Origin: Bacteroidota bacterium
Lineage (GTDB): Bacteria; Bacteroidota; Bacteroidia; Chitinophagales; Saprospiraceae
DNA: 13,824 nt
Reading direction: 5' to 3'
NCBI GenBank assembly: GCA_029573365.1
Contig: JAKQGD010000604.1
Coordinates: 1 to 13,824 of the forward strand
The notes beneath the pieces are model-generated. The model was given only the letters and a program-made list of their open reading frames with translations. It searched no databases and had not been told where the DNA came from. This document shows, one piece after another, positions 7,814-13,824 of this stretch (positions are counted from its first letter, which is position 1; each line of letters opens with the position of its first letter). A program made the position numbers and the translations under genes.

Positions 7814-8503
7814 TCATTGCCCACCAGAGGTCTGAGGATGAAAATGGTCAAATAAAAGTTTCTTAAACTGTGCCTTTACAACATTGCGGTCAGTAGGACT
7901 TTTTTCCAGTGGTAGTGTATTGCTAAAATAAACTACTTCCAATTTTTCGGCATCAATAATAACAGCATATAAGTTGATAGTGGACTTTATTGGAACCTGA
8001 CTATACATCCCTAATGTCAAGATTCCCAACCCAATAGCCTTACCTACCTGTTTTCCATAATTTCCTTTTTTTCTGCCAAACCCACTAGCTATTGTTGCCA
8101 AATAATATTTATTGCCATTGGCTTTTAAATGATTGGATAAATTGGGTCCAATTTTTATTCGTTCTAAATTTTTGGTTAAAAGTATCTGATTAAATAGATT
8201 ATTAATTTCGACAATAGTATTTAAACTATCAGTTTCCGAACTGAAAGTTGTTTTAGTTTTCTGCCTGAATGTCCGATCTTCAATAATTACCGAATCCAGA
8301 ATAAGTTTAGTTATTTTCGAAATAGAATCATTGTGGACGCCTAAGTTACCCTTTTCTATTATACTTATATATGCTAAGGGTTCAATGTATGCTATATTGT
8401 CGGTATTTTTTACGGGATTAGTTTTGCTTATCAGTCGCTTTGTACCACAAGAAGAAAACGTTAATAAACAAATTAATAGGAAAAATTTAAAAAAGTTATT
8501 CAT
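7814..8503 (-). CDS. Predicted lipoprotein of unknown function
   Basis: A 229-residue protein with a lipoprotein signal: MNNFFKFFLLICLLTFSSCG, with the lipidation Cys at residue 19 after a hydrophobic core. It should be anchored in the inner or outer membrane facing the periplasm. The middle part (about 150-175; GNYGKQVGKAIGLGILTLGM) is a Gly-rich stretch also seen, as I recall, in a group of Bacteroidota lipoproteins of unknown role, followed by a strand-rich piece (STINLYAVIIDAEKLEVVYF). The gene is visibly richer in A and T than its neighbours, including its AAA/ATT codon choice, which suggests recent acquisition or weak codon selection. It is divergently oriented from the methyltransferase; both promoters fit within the 78-bp intergenic region. 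Confidence 0.8.
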   Translation of the reverse strand: MNNFFKFFLLICLLTFSSCGTKRLISKTNPVKNTDNIAYIEPLAYISIIEKGNLGVHNDSISKITKLILDSVIIEDRTFRQKTKTTFSSETDSLNTIVEINNLFNQILLTKNLERIKIGPNLSNHLKANGNKYYLATIASGFGRKKGNYGKQVGKAIGLGILTLGMYSQVPIKSTINLYAVIIDAEKLEVVYFSNTLPLEKSPTDRNVVKAQFKKLLFDHFHPQTSGGQ

Positions 8504-8522
8504 AGAGCTCTGTATTCTTAGT

Positions 8523-8530
8523 CAAAAATA
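8523..8530 (-). promoter_or_regulatory. -7 promoter box (TATTTTTG) for the lipoprotein gene
   Basis: On the minus strand TATTTTTG matches TAnnTTTG in full and lies 19 bp before the ATG at 8503. No TTTG is found at the expected -33 position. AT-rich surroundings make chance matches more likely here than elsewhere. Confidence 0.4.
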
Positions 8531-8536
8531 AGCAAT

Positions 8537-8544
8537 TACATTTG
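8537..8544 (+). promoter_or_regulatory. -7 promoter box (TACATTTG) for the methyltransferase gene
   Basis: TACATTTG matches TAnnTTTG in full and lies 37 bp before the ATG at 8582. It is only 6 bp from the oppositely oriented -7 box of the lipoprotein gene, so the two promoters would overlap back to back. A -33 TTTG is not evident. Confidence 0.45.
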
Positions 8545-8581
8545 TATTCTGGTCTGATAATAAGATCTTTAAAAAAATATC

Positions 8582-9322
8582 ATGAACGACATATATCTCC
8601 ACCACGCCGCCATGTATGAGACCATGTACAAGACCTTTATAGACTATGAAGGTGAGTACAGAATGTATCGTGACCTGCTGGCTCTGCCTCACGGGGGCTG
8701 CGTCGTGGAAGCAGGATGTGGTACGGGCCATATGTACCCGCACTTTGTTGGCGAAGGATACAGTTATACCGGCATCGACATCAATCGTTCCATGCTCGAC
8801 ATAGGACTGTCAAAACATCCGGCTGCTGACCTCAGGGAGGGAGACATGAGGGCCCTGGACCTGGAGAAGCCGGCCGATGGCATCTTCCTCATGTCGCGTA
8901 CACTCAGCTATATGGTGACAAATATTGACCTGCTCGCGGCATTTTCCTCCATATACAAAAACATGGCCCCCGGTGGCAGACTGGCATTTGATGTCATCGA
9001 TGCTTCGCGTTTTATCACGGAGATACACCCGCAAAGCAGGGTAGAACACACCGCCTTTGACGGGTCCGTAATGTACAGAAGGGTCAGCAGGTGGTCGCCC
9101 GACCATTCGGAATGCTGGACCTTCCGCTGGATATCAGAGTACTACTCCACGCACCATGGCGGTACAGAAACCCATGTCATCACCGATGATTCTGTAGTGA
9201 GGGCCTTTACCGCCCAGGACATAGATTTGGCCCTGAGACTGTCAGGCTATAGCGAAATTTCATACTTCGAAAAAGAAGCATATGCCTTTCCCACACTGGT
9301 GTTCCGGGCGATTAAGGAATAA
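8582..9322 (+). CDS. Class I SAM-dependent methyltransferase
   Basis: A 246-residue cytoplasmic enzyme of the Rossmann-fold methyltransferase superfamily. Motif I is VVEAGCGTGH (41-50), which binds S-adenosylmethionine. The acidic residue after strand 2 is D66 in YTGIDINRSM, and REGDMRALDL (85-94) is the adenine-contacting region. APGGRLAFDVID is the post-motif strand near residue 140. The C-terminal half adds beta strands (YRRVSRWSPDHSECWTFRW) typical of small-molecule methyltransferases of the Methyltransf_25 type. Substrate unknown: no neighbouring pathway gene indicates one. The start is the first ATG after the -7 box at 8537-8544. The gene stands alone, followed by a hairpin at 9321-9356. 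Confidence 0.9.
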   Translation: MNDIYLHHAAMYETMYKTFIDYEGEYRMYRDLLALPHGGCVVEAGCGTGHMYPHFVGEGYSYTGIDINRSMLDIGLSKHPAADLREGDMRALDLEKPADGIFLMSRTLSYMVTNIDLLAAFSSIYKNMAPGGRLAFDVIDASRFITEIHPQSRVEHTAFDGSVMYRRVSRWSPDHSECWTFRWISEYYSTHHGGTETHVITDDSVVRAFTAQDIDLALRLSGYSEISYFEKEAYAFPTLVFRAIKE

Positions 9323-9356
9323 ATTATTAAAACCACAATTTTTTGTGTAATAATTT
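9321..9356 (+). terminator. AT-rich hairpin after the methyltransferase gene, possible terminator
   Basis: AAATTATTA (9321-9329) pairs perfectly with TAATAATTT (9348-9356). Inside it, CACAA (9334-9338) pairs with TTGTG (9343-9347) over a TTTT loop, with a 4-nt bulge on the left arm. It starts within the stop codon. The outer stem is all A-T and only a short T-rich stretch follows, so termination would be weaker than at a classic GC-rich hairpin. Confidence 0.45.
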
Positions 9357-9366
9357 TCTACAACCT

Positions 9367-9398
9367 CTTGCGTCGTATCAAAACAAGTTATATATTTG
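9367..9398 (+). promoter_or_regulatory. Promoter candidate of the imuC-like polymerase gene
   Basis: TATATTTG (9391-9398) is a full TAnnTTTG match, with CTTG (9367-9370) 20 bp upstream as a near -33 box. Transcription would start near 9405, giving a leader of roughly 155 nt before the ATG at 9561. That leader contains a GC-rich imperfect hairpin (9467-9495) and a near-palindrome (9530-9544). Confidence 0.45.
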
Positions 9399-9466
9399 CC
9401 GGATTTATCGTCATTATTTTGCCGTTTAAATCGACATTATAAAATCAGGGCCAAGGTCAAGACTGA

Positions 9467-9495
9467 GGCTGGCAAAAAGGTACTCCTGCCAGGCC
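9467..9495 (+). other. GC-rich hairpin in the imuC leader
   Basis: GGCTGGCA (9467-9474) pairs with TGCCAGGCC (9487-9495) apart from one bulged C; the loop is about 12 nt and has a possible inner AGG/CCT pairing. There is no T run, so it is not an ordinary terminator. It lies in the predicted 5' leader of the polymerase gene and could affect mRNA stability or translation; that role is inference. Confidence 0.3.
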
Positions 9496-9529
9496 GGGCC
9501 ACAATTCTGGACCTGCCCCGACTTTAACC

Positions 9530-9544
9530 TGAGACTTAATCTCA
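9530..9544. promoter_or_regulatory. Near-palindrome TGAGACTTAATCTCA upstream of imuC, possible operator
   Basis: TGAGA and TCTCA are perfect 5-bp arms around CTTAA, so 12 of 14 non-central positions are symmetric. The site lies 16 bp before the ATG. Polymerases of this class are often damage-inducible, so a repressor site is plausible. However, it sits far downstream of the only promoter candidate and I know no matching Bacteroidota operator. Confidence 0.2.
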
Positions 9545-9560
9545 ACCTTAGCCTTTGTCG

Positions 9561-12497
9561 ATGTATCTCAACTGCCACACATATTACAGCCTGCGTTACG
9601 GCACCCTCGCTCCGGAGGAATTGCCGGTGCTGGCCAAAGCAGCAGGAATCAAAACACTCGTGCTCACAGACATCAACAATACGTCATGTGCCTTCCAGTT
9701 TGTACAGGCGTGCCGGGCTGAGGGCATAAAGCCGGTGCTGGGCATAGAGTTTCGTGAGGGCCGCGAACTGCTGTATACAGGCATCGCCCGCAATGACGAA
9801 GGCTGGCGTGAATTATGTGCCCTCCTGACAGAATCGTCGCTCACCGGCGAACCCCTGCCCAAAGAGGCTCCACTGCTGCAACACTGCTACATCGTATACC
9901 GCAAACTGCCCAAAGGCGTGGATCTGCTCCGCGACTACGAGTATGCGGGCATACGACCCGAAGAAGTAAACCACCTGTACTCTTCCTACCTACGCAACTA
10001 CATGCACAGGCTAGTAATCCTGAGCCCGGTGACCTTTGCCGACCAGGATGGCTTCAAGACCCACAAGCTGCTGCGGTGCATAGACCTCAACATCGTCATC
10101 AGCAAACTTGACGCTAGGGACTGTGCCAAGTCGTGCGAAATATTCCACCCTGAGGGACACCTCGAAAAGGTTTTCAGCCAGTATCCCGACATCATCCGCA
10201 ATACACAGGCCATCCTCGACAACTGCCATACCGACATGGCGGCGTCCTTTCTGCACAACCGCCGTACCTTTACCGGTGATGAGGATGACGATTTCAAGCT
10301 GCTCACCAAACTGGCGGTCAGCGGCTGCCAACGCCGGTACGGACCCCGCCACAAAAAGGCACAGGAACGCACCCAGAAGGAGCTGAAGGTAATCAGGCAG
10401 ATGGGCTTCTGTGCTTACTTTCTCATTACCTGGGACATCGTGAGGTATGCCCACTCCGTCGGGTACTTTCACGTAGGCCGCGGCAGCGGAGCCAACTCCA
10501 TCGTGGCGTATAACCTCGACATCACCGATGTAGACCCACTGGAGCTGGACCTGTACTTCGAGCGGTTTATCAATCCGCACAGGTCGTCGCCTCCTGACTT
10601 CGACATAGACTTCTCCTGGAATGAGCGGGACGACGTCACAGACTACATCTTTAAGCGGTACGGCAAGGAACACACCGCCCTGCTGGCCACCTACAATACC
10701 TTCAAGGGCAAGTCCATCATCAGGGAGCTGGGTAAGGTGCTGGGCCTGCCTAAGGCAGACATAGACACCATCGTAGACGAGCCCCATGCCACAGAAAAGC
10801 ACCATCCCTTTGCCAGCCACATCTTCAGGTATGGCAAGCTGATCGAGGGTTTCCCCAATTACCTGTCCATCCATGCCGGCGGCGTGCTGATCAGCGAGCG
10901 TCCGCTCAACTATCACACGGCACTGCTGATGATGCCCAAGGGCTTCCCTGTTGTACACTTCGACATGTACGGAGCCGAAGACCTGCAGTACCACAAGTAC
11001 GATGTGCTGTCACAACGGGGGCTGGGCCATATCAGGGATGCTGTGGAGCTCGTAAAACAAAACCAGGGCAAGGCCATAGACGTGCACGATGTCGCAGCCA
11101 TCAAGGAAGACCCCAATGTCAGGGCACAGCTGCGGTCGGGCCACTGCATAGGCTGCTTTTACATAGAGTCGCCGGCGATGCGGGGCCTCCTCCACAAGCT
11201 GAGGTGCGACAACTATGTCCATCTCGTGGCCGCCAGTTCGATCATACGCCCGGGTGTGGCACAGTCAGGCATGATGAGGGAGTACATACAGAGGTTTCAC
11301 CATCCTGACAGCTATACTTACCTGCATCCTGTGTTTGAGGAGCACCTGGGAGAGACCTTCGGTGTCATGGTCTACCAGGAAGATGTGATGAAAATAGTAC
11401 ACCACTTCTCCGGCCTCGACCTCGACGAGTCGGACGTGCTCCGCCGCATCATGACCGGCAAAAAGAAAAGCTCAGATACCTTCAGGAAGCTGCAGGAAAA
11501 ATACTTTAACAACTGCCGCGAACGCGGCTATCCCGATGATCTCACCCGGGAGGTGTGGCGGCAGATAGAGAGTTTTAGTGGCTATTCGTTTTGTAAGGCA
11601 CACTCGGCGAGCTTTGCGGCAGAGTCGTTTCAGAGCCTCTACCTCAAGACCTACTTCCCCCTCGAGTTTATGACGGCTGTAATCAACAATTTCGGTGGTT
11701 TTTACAGCACCGAACAGTACATCCACGAAGCAAGGATGTGCGGAGCCGCCATAGAACCCCCATGCGTCAACAACAGCACCTACCTCACCAACATCTACGG
11801 CACCACGATATACCTGGGATTTATCCACATCTCCAACCTCGAACGCAAGGTAGCCCAGAGCATCGTGGAGGAAAGGCTACGCCAAGGTGACTACCGCAGT
11901 CTCAGGGACTTTGTAAACCGCATAGACATCAGCAAAGAACAGCTCGAGATTCTCATACGCATAGGGGGCTTCCGGTTTACCGGGCTCAATAAATACGAAC
12001 TCATGTGGGAAAAAAATGCAGTTCACAATCCGCTGATTAAACATGTGCATTGTGCCACGTTTTTTGACACTGAGCAGGAGGAGTACACTCTACCCATCCT
12101 TGCAGAAACAGAACACGAACAGGCCTTTGACGAGATAGAGCTGCTGGGCTTTCCGCTGTGCAGTCCCTTTGACCTGCTGCAGACAAAGTTTCGCGGAGAC
12201 ATCATGGCAGCCCAGATGAAGGAAAACCTCGGCAAGAAGGTGCGGATGGTGGGCTACTACGTCTGCCGCAAATGGGTAACCACCGTCAAAGGCGGGTTGA
12301 TGAACTTTGGTACGCTTACCGACGTGGAGGGCCGCTTTTTTGACACCGTGCACTTCCCTCCGAGCCTCGCCAAATATCCCTTCAAAGGTAAAGGTTGCTA
12401 TATCATCCTCGGCAAGGTGGTAGAAGACTTTGGATTTCCCAGCCTGGAGGTCGAAAAGATGGAGAAGCTGCCGTGGGTAAAGGATGGGAGATATTAA
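9561..12497 (+). CDS. Error-prone DNA polymerase III alpha subunit, ImuC/DnaE2-like
   Basis: A C-family DNA polymerase, probably the accessory translesion enzyme rather than the replicative DnaE. At 978 residues it is shorter than E. coli DnaE (1160) and ends after the OB fold with no tau-binding tail. N-terminal PHP domain: CHTYYSLRYG (5-14), LTDINN (35-40), GIKPVLGIEF (55-64); the usual Asp after the first His and the His of TDH are replaced (Y8, I38), so its metal site looks degenerate. Palm: GRGSGANSIVAYNLDITDVD (307-326), PDFDIDF (345-351) with catalytic D348 and D350, and the third Asp in HKYDVL (D481). FSGYSFCKAHSASFA (672-686) is a highly conserved family motif. A helix-hairpin-helix region (about 760-805) and an OB fold (about 893-965) follow. 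ATG 9561 is chosen; a TTG two codons earlier is unlikely. No imuA or imuB lies in the window. Its last 54 bp are duplicated downstream of yoeB. Confidence 0.93.
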   Translation: MYLNCHTYYSLRYGTLAPEELPVLAKAAGIKTLVLTDINNTSCAFQFVQACRAEGIKPVLGIEFREGRELLYTGIARNDEGWRELCALLTESSLTGEPLPKEAPLLQHCYIVYRKLPKGVDLLRDYEYAGIRPEEVNHLYSSYLRNYMHRLVILSPVTFADQDGFKTHKLLRCIDLNIVISKLDARDCAKSCEIFHPEGHLEKVFSQYPDIIRNTQAILDNCHTDMAASFLHNRRTFTGDEDDDFKLLTKLAVSGCQRRYGPRHKKAQERTQKELKVIRQMGFCAYFLITWDIVRYAHSVGYFHVGRGSGANSIVAYNLDITDVDPLELDLYFERFINPHRSSPPDFDIDFSWNERDDVTDYIFKRYGKEHTALLATYNTFKGKSIIRELGKVLGLPKADIDTIVDEPHATEKHHPFASHIFRYGKLIEGFPNYLSIHAGGVLISERPLNYHTALLMMPKGFPVVHFDMYGAEDLQYHKYDVLSQRGLGHIRDAVELVKQNQGKAIDVHDVAAIKEDPNVRAQLRSGHCIGCFYIESPAMRGLLHKLRCDNYVHLVAASSIIRPGVAQSGMMREYIQRFHHPDSYTYLHPVFEEHLGETFGVMVYQEDVMKIVHHFSGLDLDESDVLRRIMTGKKKSSDTFRKLQEKYFNNCRERGYPDDLTREVWRQIESFSGYSFCKAHSASFAAESFQSLYLKTYFPLEFMTAVINNFGGFYSTEQYIHEARMCGAAIEPPCVNNSTYLTNIYGTTIYLGFIHISNLERKVAQSIVEERLRQGDYRSLRDFVNRIDISKEQLEILIRIGGFRFTGLNKYELMWEKNAVHNPLIKHVHCATFFDTEQEEYTLPILAETEHEQAFDEIELLGFPLCSPFDLLQTKFRGDIMAAQMKENLGKKVRMVGYYVCRKWVTTVKGGLMNFGTLTDVEGRFFDTVHFPPSLAKYPFKGKGCYIILGKVVEDFGFPSLEVEKMEKLPWVKDGRY
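12442..12495 (+). repeat. Direct repeat, left copy: 3' end of the imuC-like gene
   Basis: The last codons of the polymerase gene. The segment is repeated 661 bp downstream at 13103-13156: 8 bp identical, then 6 bp with 5 differences, then 40 bp identical (12456-12495), giving 49 of 54 in total. The identity ends at the first base of the stop codon (TAA here, TGA in the right copy). Confidence 0.97.
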
Positions 12498-12549
12498 TGG
12501 AAAATAAAGTGTTAAATATTGAGAAGTTAGATCAATACTATTAAAAAAT

Positions 12550-12570
12550 TACGTACCTTTATACGTACCT
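12550..12570 (+). promoter_or_regulatory. yefM-yoeB promoter and probable autoregulatory operator
   Basis: Two copies of ACGTACCT (12551-12558 and 12563-12570) are spaced 12 bp centre to centre. Each contains CGTACC, centred on GTAC. The first overlaps a -7-like box, TACCTTTA (12554-12561; one mismatch to TAnnTTTG). As I recall, E. coli YefM binds two TGTACA-cored sites about 12 bp apart over its own promoter; the layout here is closely similar, with a shared GTAC core. Confidence 0.6.
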
Positions 12571-12583
12571 AATTAAGAACAAT

Positions 12584-12835
12584 ATGAATGTGCTAAATTA
12601 TACGACTCTCAGAAGCAAACTAAAGGATGTCCTGGATACTGTCATAGATAACAATGAAACCGTAGTAGTAAACCGTGGGACCAAAAATGCAGTCATCATA
12701 TCCCTAGATGAGTACAATTCTTGGATAGAGACTATGCATCTTTTATCTACAAAGGCTAATAGAGATCGACTTGAGCAAGCTATTGAAAGAGATAAAAATG
12801 GTCAAAAAATCAAAAAGGCTTTGATCAAAGAATAA
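12584..12835 (+). CDS. yefM: Antitoxin, YefM/Phd family
   Basis: The antitoxin partner of YoeB. It wraps and blocks the toxin through its C-terminal half and represses its own operon through the N-terminal DNA-binding fold. The protein has 83 residues, the same length as E. coli YefM. Family features: the N-terminal YTTLRSKLKDVLDTV helix; the hairpin VVVNRGTKNAVIISLDEYNS (27-46), whose LDEYNSW matches the E. coli LEEYNS; ETMHLLSTKANRDRL (49-63), matching the E. coli ETAYLL-xxxAN-RRL segment; and a charged, Lys-rich C-terminal tail expected to be disordered and protease-sensitive when free. Its stop overlaps the yoeB start by one base (TAATG), implying translational coupling. Two GTAC-centred sites in front of it are the probable autoregulatory operator. 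Confidence 0.95.
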   Translation: MNVLNYTTLRSKLKDVLDTVIDNNETVVVNRGTKNAVIISLDEYNSWIETMHLLSTKANRDRLEQAIERDKNGQKIKKALIKE

Positions 12836-13092
12836 TGAGAGATCTAAGTTGGGATATTGATGGCTGGGATGATTATATATATTGGCAGAAGACAGACAAA
12901 AAACTTCTCAAAAGAATAAACACACTTATAGAAGCGACATTAAGGGATCCATACAACGGTGTTGGAAAACCTGAAAACCTCAAGGGCAATCTGTCGGGGT
13001 ATATATCCCGCCGGATAGACGAAGAGCATCGATTAGTTTACAAGGTCTATGATGATAGAATACATATACTGGCATGTAGGTTTCATTATTGA
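12835..13092 (+). CDS. yoeB: Toxin, YoeB family ribosome-dependent mRNA endonuclease
   Basis: A RelE-superfamily toxin that enters the ribosomal A site and cleaves mRNA, stopping translation when YefM is lost. It has 85 residues against 84 in E. coli, and aligns along its whole length: WDDYIYWQKTDKKLLKRIN (11-29), GKPENLKGNLSGYISRRI (44-61), EEHRLVY (63-69), ACRFHY (80-85). The active-site residues E47, R66, H84 and Y85 correspond to E. coli E46, R65, H83 and Y84, so the toxin should be active if expressed. It begins one base inside the yefM stop codon. A detached copy of the imuC 3' end begins 11 bp after its stop. Confidence 0.96.
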   Translation: MRDLSWDIDGWDDYIYWQKTDKKLLKRINTLIEATLRDPYNGVGKPENLKGNLSGYISRRIDEEHRLVYKVYDDRIHILACRFHY

Positions 13093-13102
13093 TAGTCACT
13101 GT

Positions 13103-13156
13103 GCCTGGAGTTGAGCAAGATGGAGAAGCTGCCGTGGGTAAAGGATGGGAGATATT
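13103..13156 (+). repeat. Direct repeat, right copy: detached imuC 3' end remnant
   Basis: In the polymerase reading frame this copy reads CLELSKMEKLPWVKDGRY and then a TGA stop (13156-13158), against SLEVEKMEKLPWVKDGRY and TAA in the intact gene. The frame has stop codons just upstream (TGA, TAG at 13091-13096) and no start, so it is a gene fragment and not expressed as a protein. The 5 differences fall within 6 bp; the following 40 bp are identical. Confidence 0.95.
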
Positions 13157-13213
13157 GATTAAGCAAATAGATTTTTTTATCAAACATTCCTGAAAAATCG
13201 TTGTTTCCGCGGG

Positions 13214-13824
13214 ATGGCGGATATAGCAGTTTCCTTTTTTATCATCACACTGGTCAATGTACTGGTATATATCTGGGCGTACAAAAAACAAAGCGACCAG
13301 CTTACAGACATTAGTTACAGCCTGTGTTTTATAGCCGCCACGCTTTATTTTCTGCTGGGTTACAGATCATTGACACCGGGTCGGTTGGCTCTTGCACTCA
13401 TGGTGATTATATGGGGAGTAAGGTTAGGTGGTTTTCTCTTTTACAGAATACAGAAAATGGGGCAAGACAAAAGGTTTGATACATTCAGAGGCGATCCGGC
13501 AGGCTTTTTAAAGTTCTGGCTGCTTCAGTCCCTGAGCATTTGTATCATCGTGCTCCCCGTGATTTTTGGCCTCATGGCTGACGACCTTACGGTCAATGTA
13601 TTCGCATTAGCGACCTGGGCTGTCGGCTGGATTATCCAATCGGTGGCTGACTGGCAGAAACTTTATTTCAAAAGCCACAACCCCGGGGACCATTTTATAA
13701 GCTATGGCCTGTATACATATGTCAGACATCCCAACTATACCGGAGAAATACTGATCTGGGTCTCTGTATTATGGTACGTTGCTCCCGCTCTGTCAGGCTG
13801 GCAATGGATGGCTGTCATCAGCCC
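13214..13824 (+). CDS. DUF1295 family membrane protein (3' end beyond the window)
   Basis: An open frame from ATG 13214 runs 203 codons off the right edge. It is a polytopic inner-membrane protein: hydrophobic segments at about 5-22, 35-49, 57-77, 100-121, 128-145 and 178-195. Signature stretches are IIWGVRLGGFLFYRI (65-79), GQDKRFDTFR (83-92), SVADWQKLYFK (143-153), and YTYVRHPNYTGEI (167-179) followed by a Trp. The RHPNYxGE motif is shared by DUF1295 proteins and the related steroid 5-alpha-reductase and isoprenylcysteine methyltransferase membrane enzymes, where it helps form the nucleotide-cofactor site. The true substrate is unknown; a lipid or isoprenoid reductase is an inference. In-frame codons upstream are open only to a TAA at 13160-13162 and contain no ATG. 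It may once have followed the polymerase gene directly. Confidence 0.85.
   Translation, partial: MADIAVSFFIITLVNVLVYIWAYKKQSDQLTDISYSLCFIAATLYFLLGYRSLTPGRLALALMVIIWGVRLGGFLFYRIQKMGQDKRFDTFRGDPAGFLKFWLLQSLSICIIVLPVIFGLMADDLTVNVFALATWAVGWIIQSVADWQKLYFKSHNPGDHFISYGLYTYVRHPNYTGEILIWVSVLWYVAPALSGWQWMAVIS

Larger units (their letters stand above)
12496..13102 (+). mobile_element. yefM-yoeB cassette bracketed by duplicated imuC 3' ends
   Basis: Everything between the two repeat copies is a self-contained toxin-antitoxin unit: operator and promoter, yefM, yoeB and 10 bp after its stop. It is AT-rich next to the GC-richer polymerase gene. No transposase, integrase or terminal inverted repeat was seen, so 'mobile' is inferred from the bracketing repeats and the composition change. 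Confidence 0.5.

Noticed and set aside
9555..9560. TTG start two codons before ATG 9561 for the polymerase
   Set aside because: The family begins close to MYLNCH; an ATG is available and the two extra residues add nothing.
10011..10994. 327-codon open frame on the minus strand inside the polymerase gene
   Set aside because: It is antisense to a well-conserved C-family polymerase, and its protein has no recognisable motif and low-complexity Val-rich composition typical of shadow frames.
12442..13156. Direct repeats as a transposon target-site duplication
   Set aside because: A 54-bp imperfect duplication ending exactly at a stop codon is too long for known IS families, and no transposase or inverted terminal repeats are present.
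12442..13156. Integron-type gene cassette with attC sites
   Set aside because: The repeats are coding sequence of the polymerase and lack the paired inverted core sites and hairpin structure of attC.
13160..13213. Terminator after the toxin-antitoxin operon at the T run 13172-13178
   Set aside because: Only a 5-bp TTGAT/ATCAA pairing encloses the T run; no GC-rich stem precedes it.

Overview
The window looks like a chromosomal segment of a member of the Bacteroidota, probably a saprospirian or cytophagian relative. Four things point there: a leucine-rich-repeat protein ending in a type IX secretion (gliding-motility type) C-terminal domain; several promoter-like sites with the Bacteroidota -7 box TAnnTTTG; a second, short DnaE of the Bacteroidota ImuC/DnaE2 type; and secreted proteins and a lipoprotein of types common in that phylum. 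No rRNA, tRNA, CRISPR array, transposase or integrase was seen.

Layout. 1-660 (minus): 5' part of a large conserved cytoplasmic protein of unknown function, running off the left edge. 774-3536 (minus): a T9SS-exported surface protein with 14 leucine-rich repeats of exactly 24 residues followed by Ig-like domains. 3694-3727: a terminator for the upstream minus-strand gene. 3762-4304 (minus): an unrecognised four-helix membrane protein with a good promoter at 4382-4412. 4529-6204 (plus): a two-gene operon, pdxA (vitamin B6 synthesis) and a LysE-family exporter. Its end overlaps by 4 bp the convergent gene 6201-7661 (minus), a secreted helical protein with a C-terminal beta-domain. 7814-8503 (minus): an AT-rich lipoprotein. 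8582-9322 (plus): a SAM methyltransferase, divergent from the lipoprotein. 9561-12497 (plus): an ImuC/DnaE2-like error-prone polymerase. 12584-13092 (plus): a yefM-yoeB toxin-antitoxin pair. 13214-13824 (plus): a DUF1295 membrane protein running off the right edge.

Most noteworthy. The yefM-yoeB module is bracketed by a 54-bp direct repeat (40 bp identical, 49/54 overall). The left copy is the functional 3' end of the polymerase gene. The right copy lies 11 bp after yoeB, is a detached copy of the same 3' end in the same frame, and ends in its own stop codon. The toxin-antitoxin pair therefore appears to have entered at the extreme 3' end of the polymerase gene, either bringing or leaving a duplicate tail. 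Recombination between the copies would remove 661 bp, including the whole module, and leave the polymerase protein intact. The module also has two GTAC-centred half-sites 12 bp apart over its -7 box, which resembles the known YefM operator layout.

The rest of the window reads as ordinary housekeeping and surface-protein content, with no larger coordinated pathway visible.
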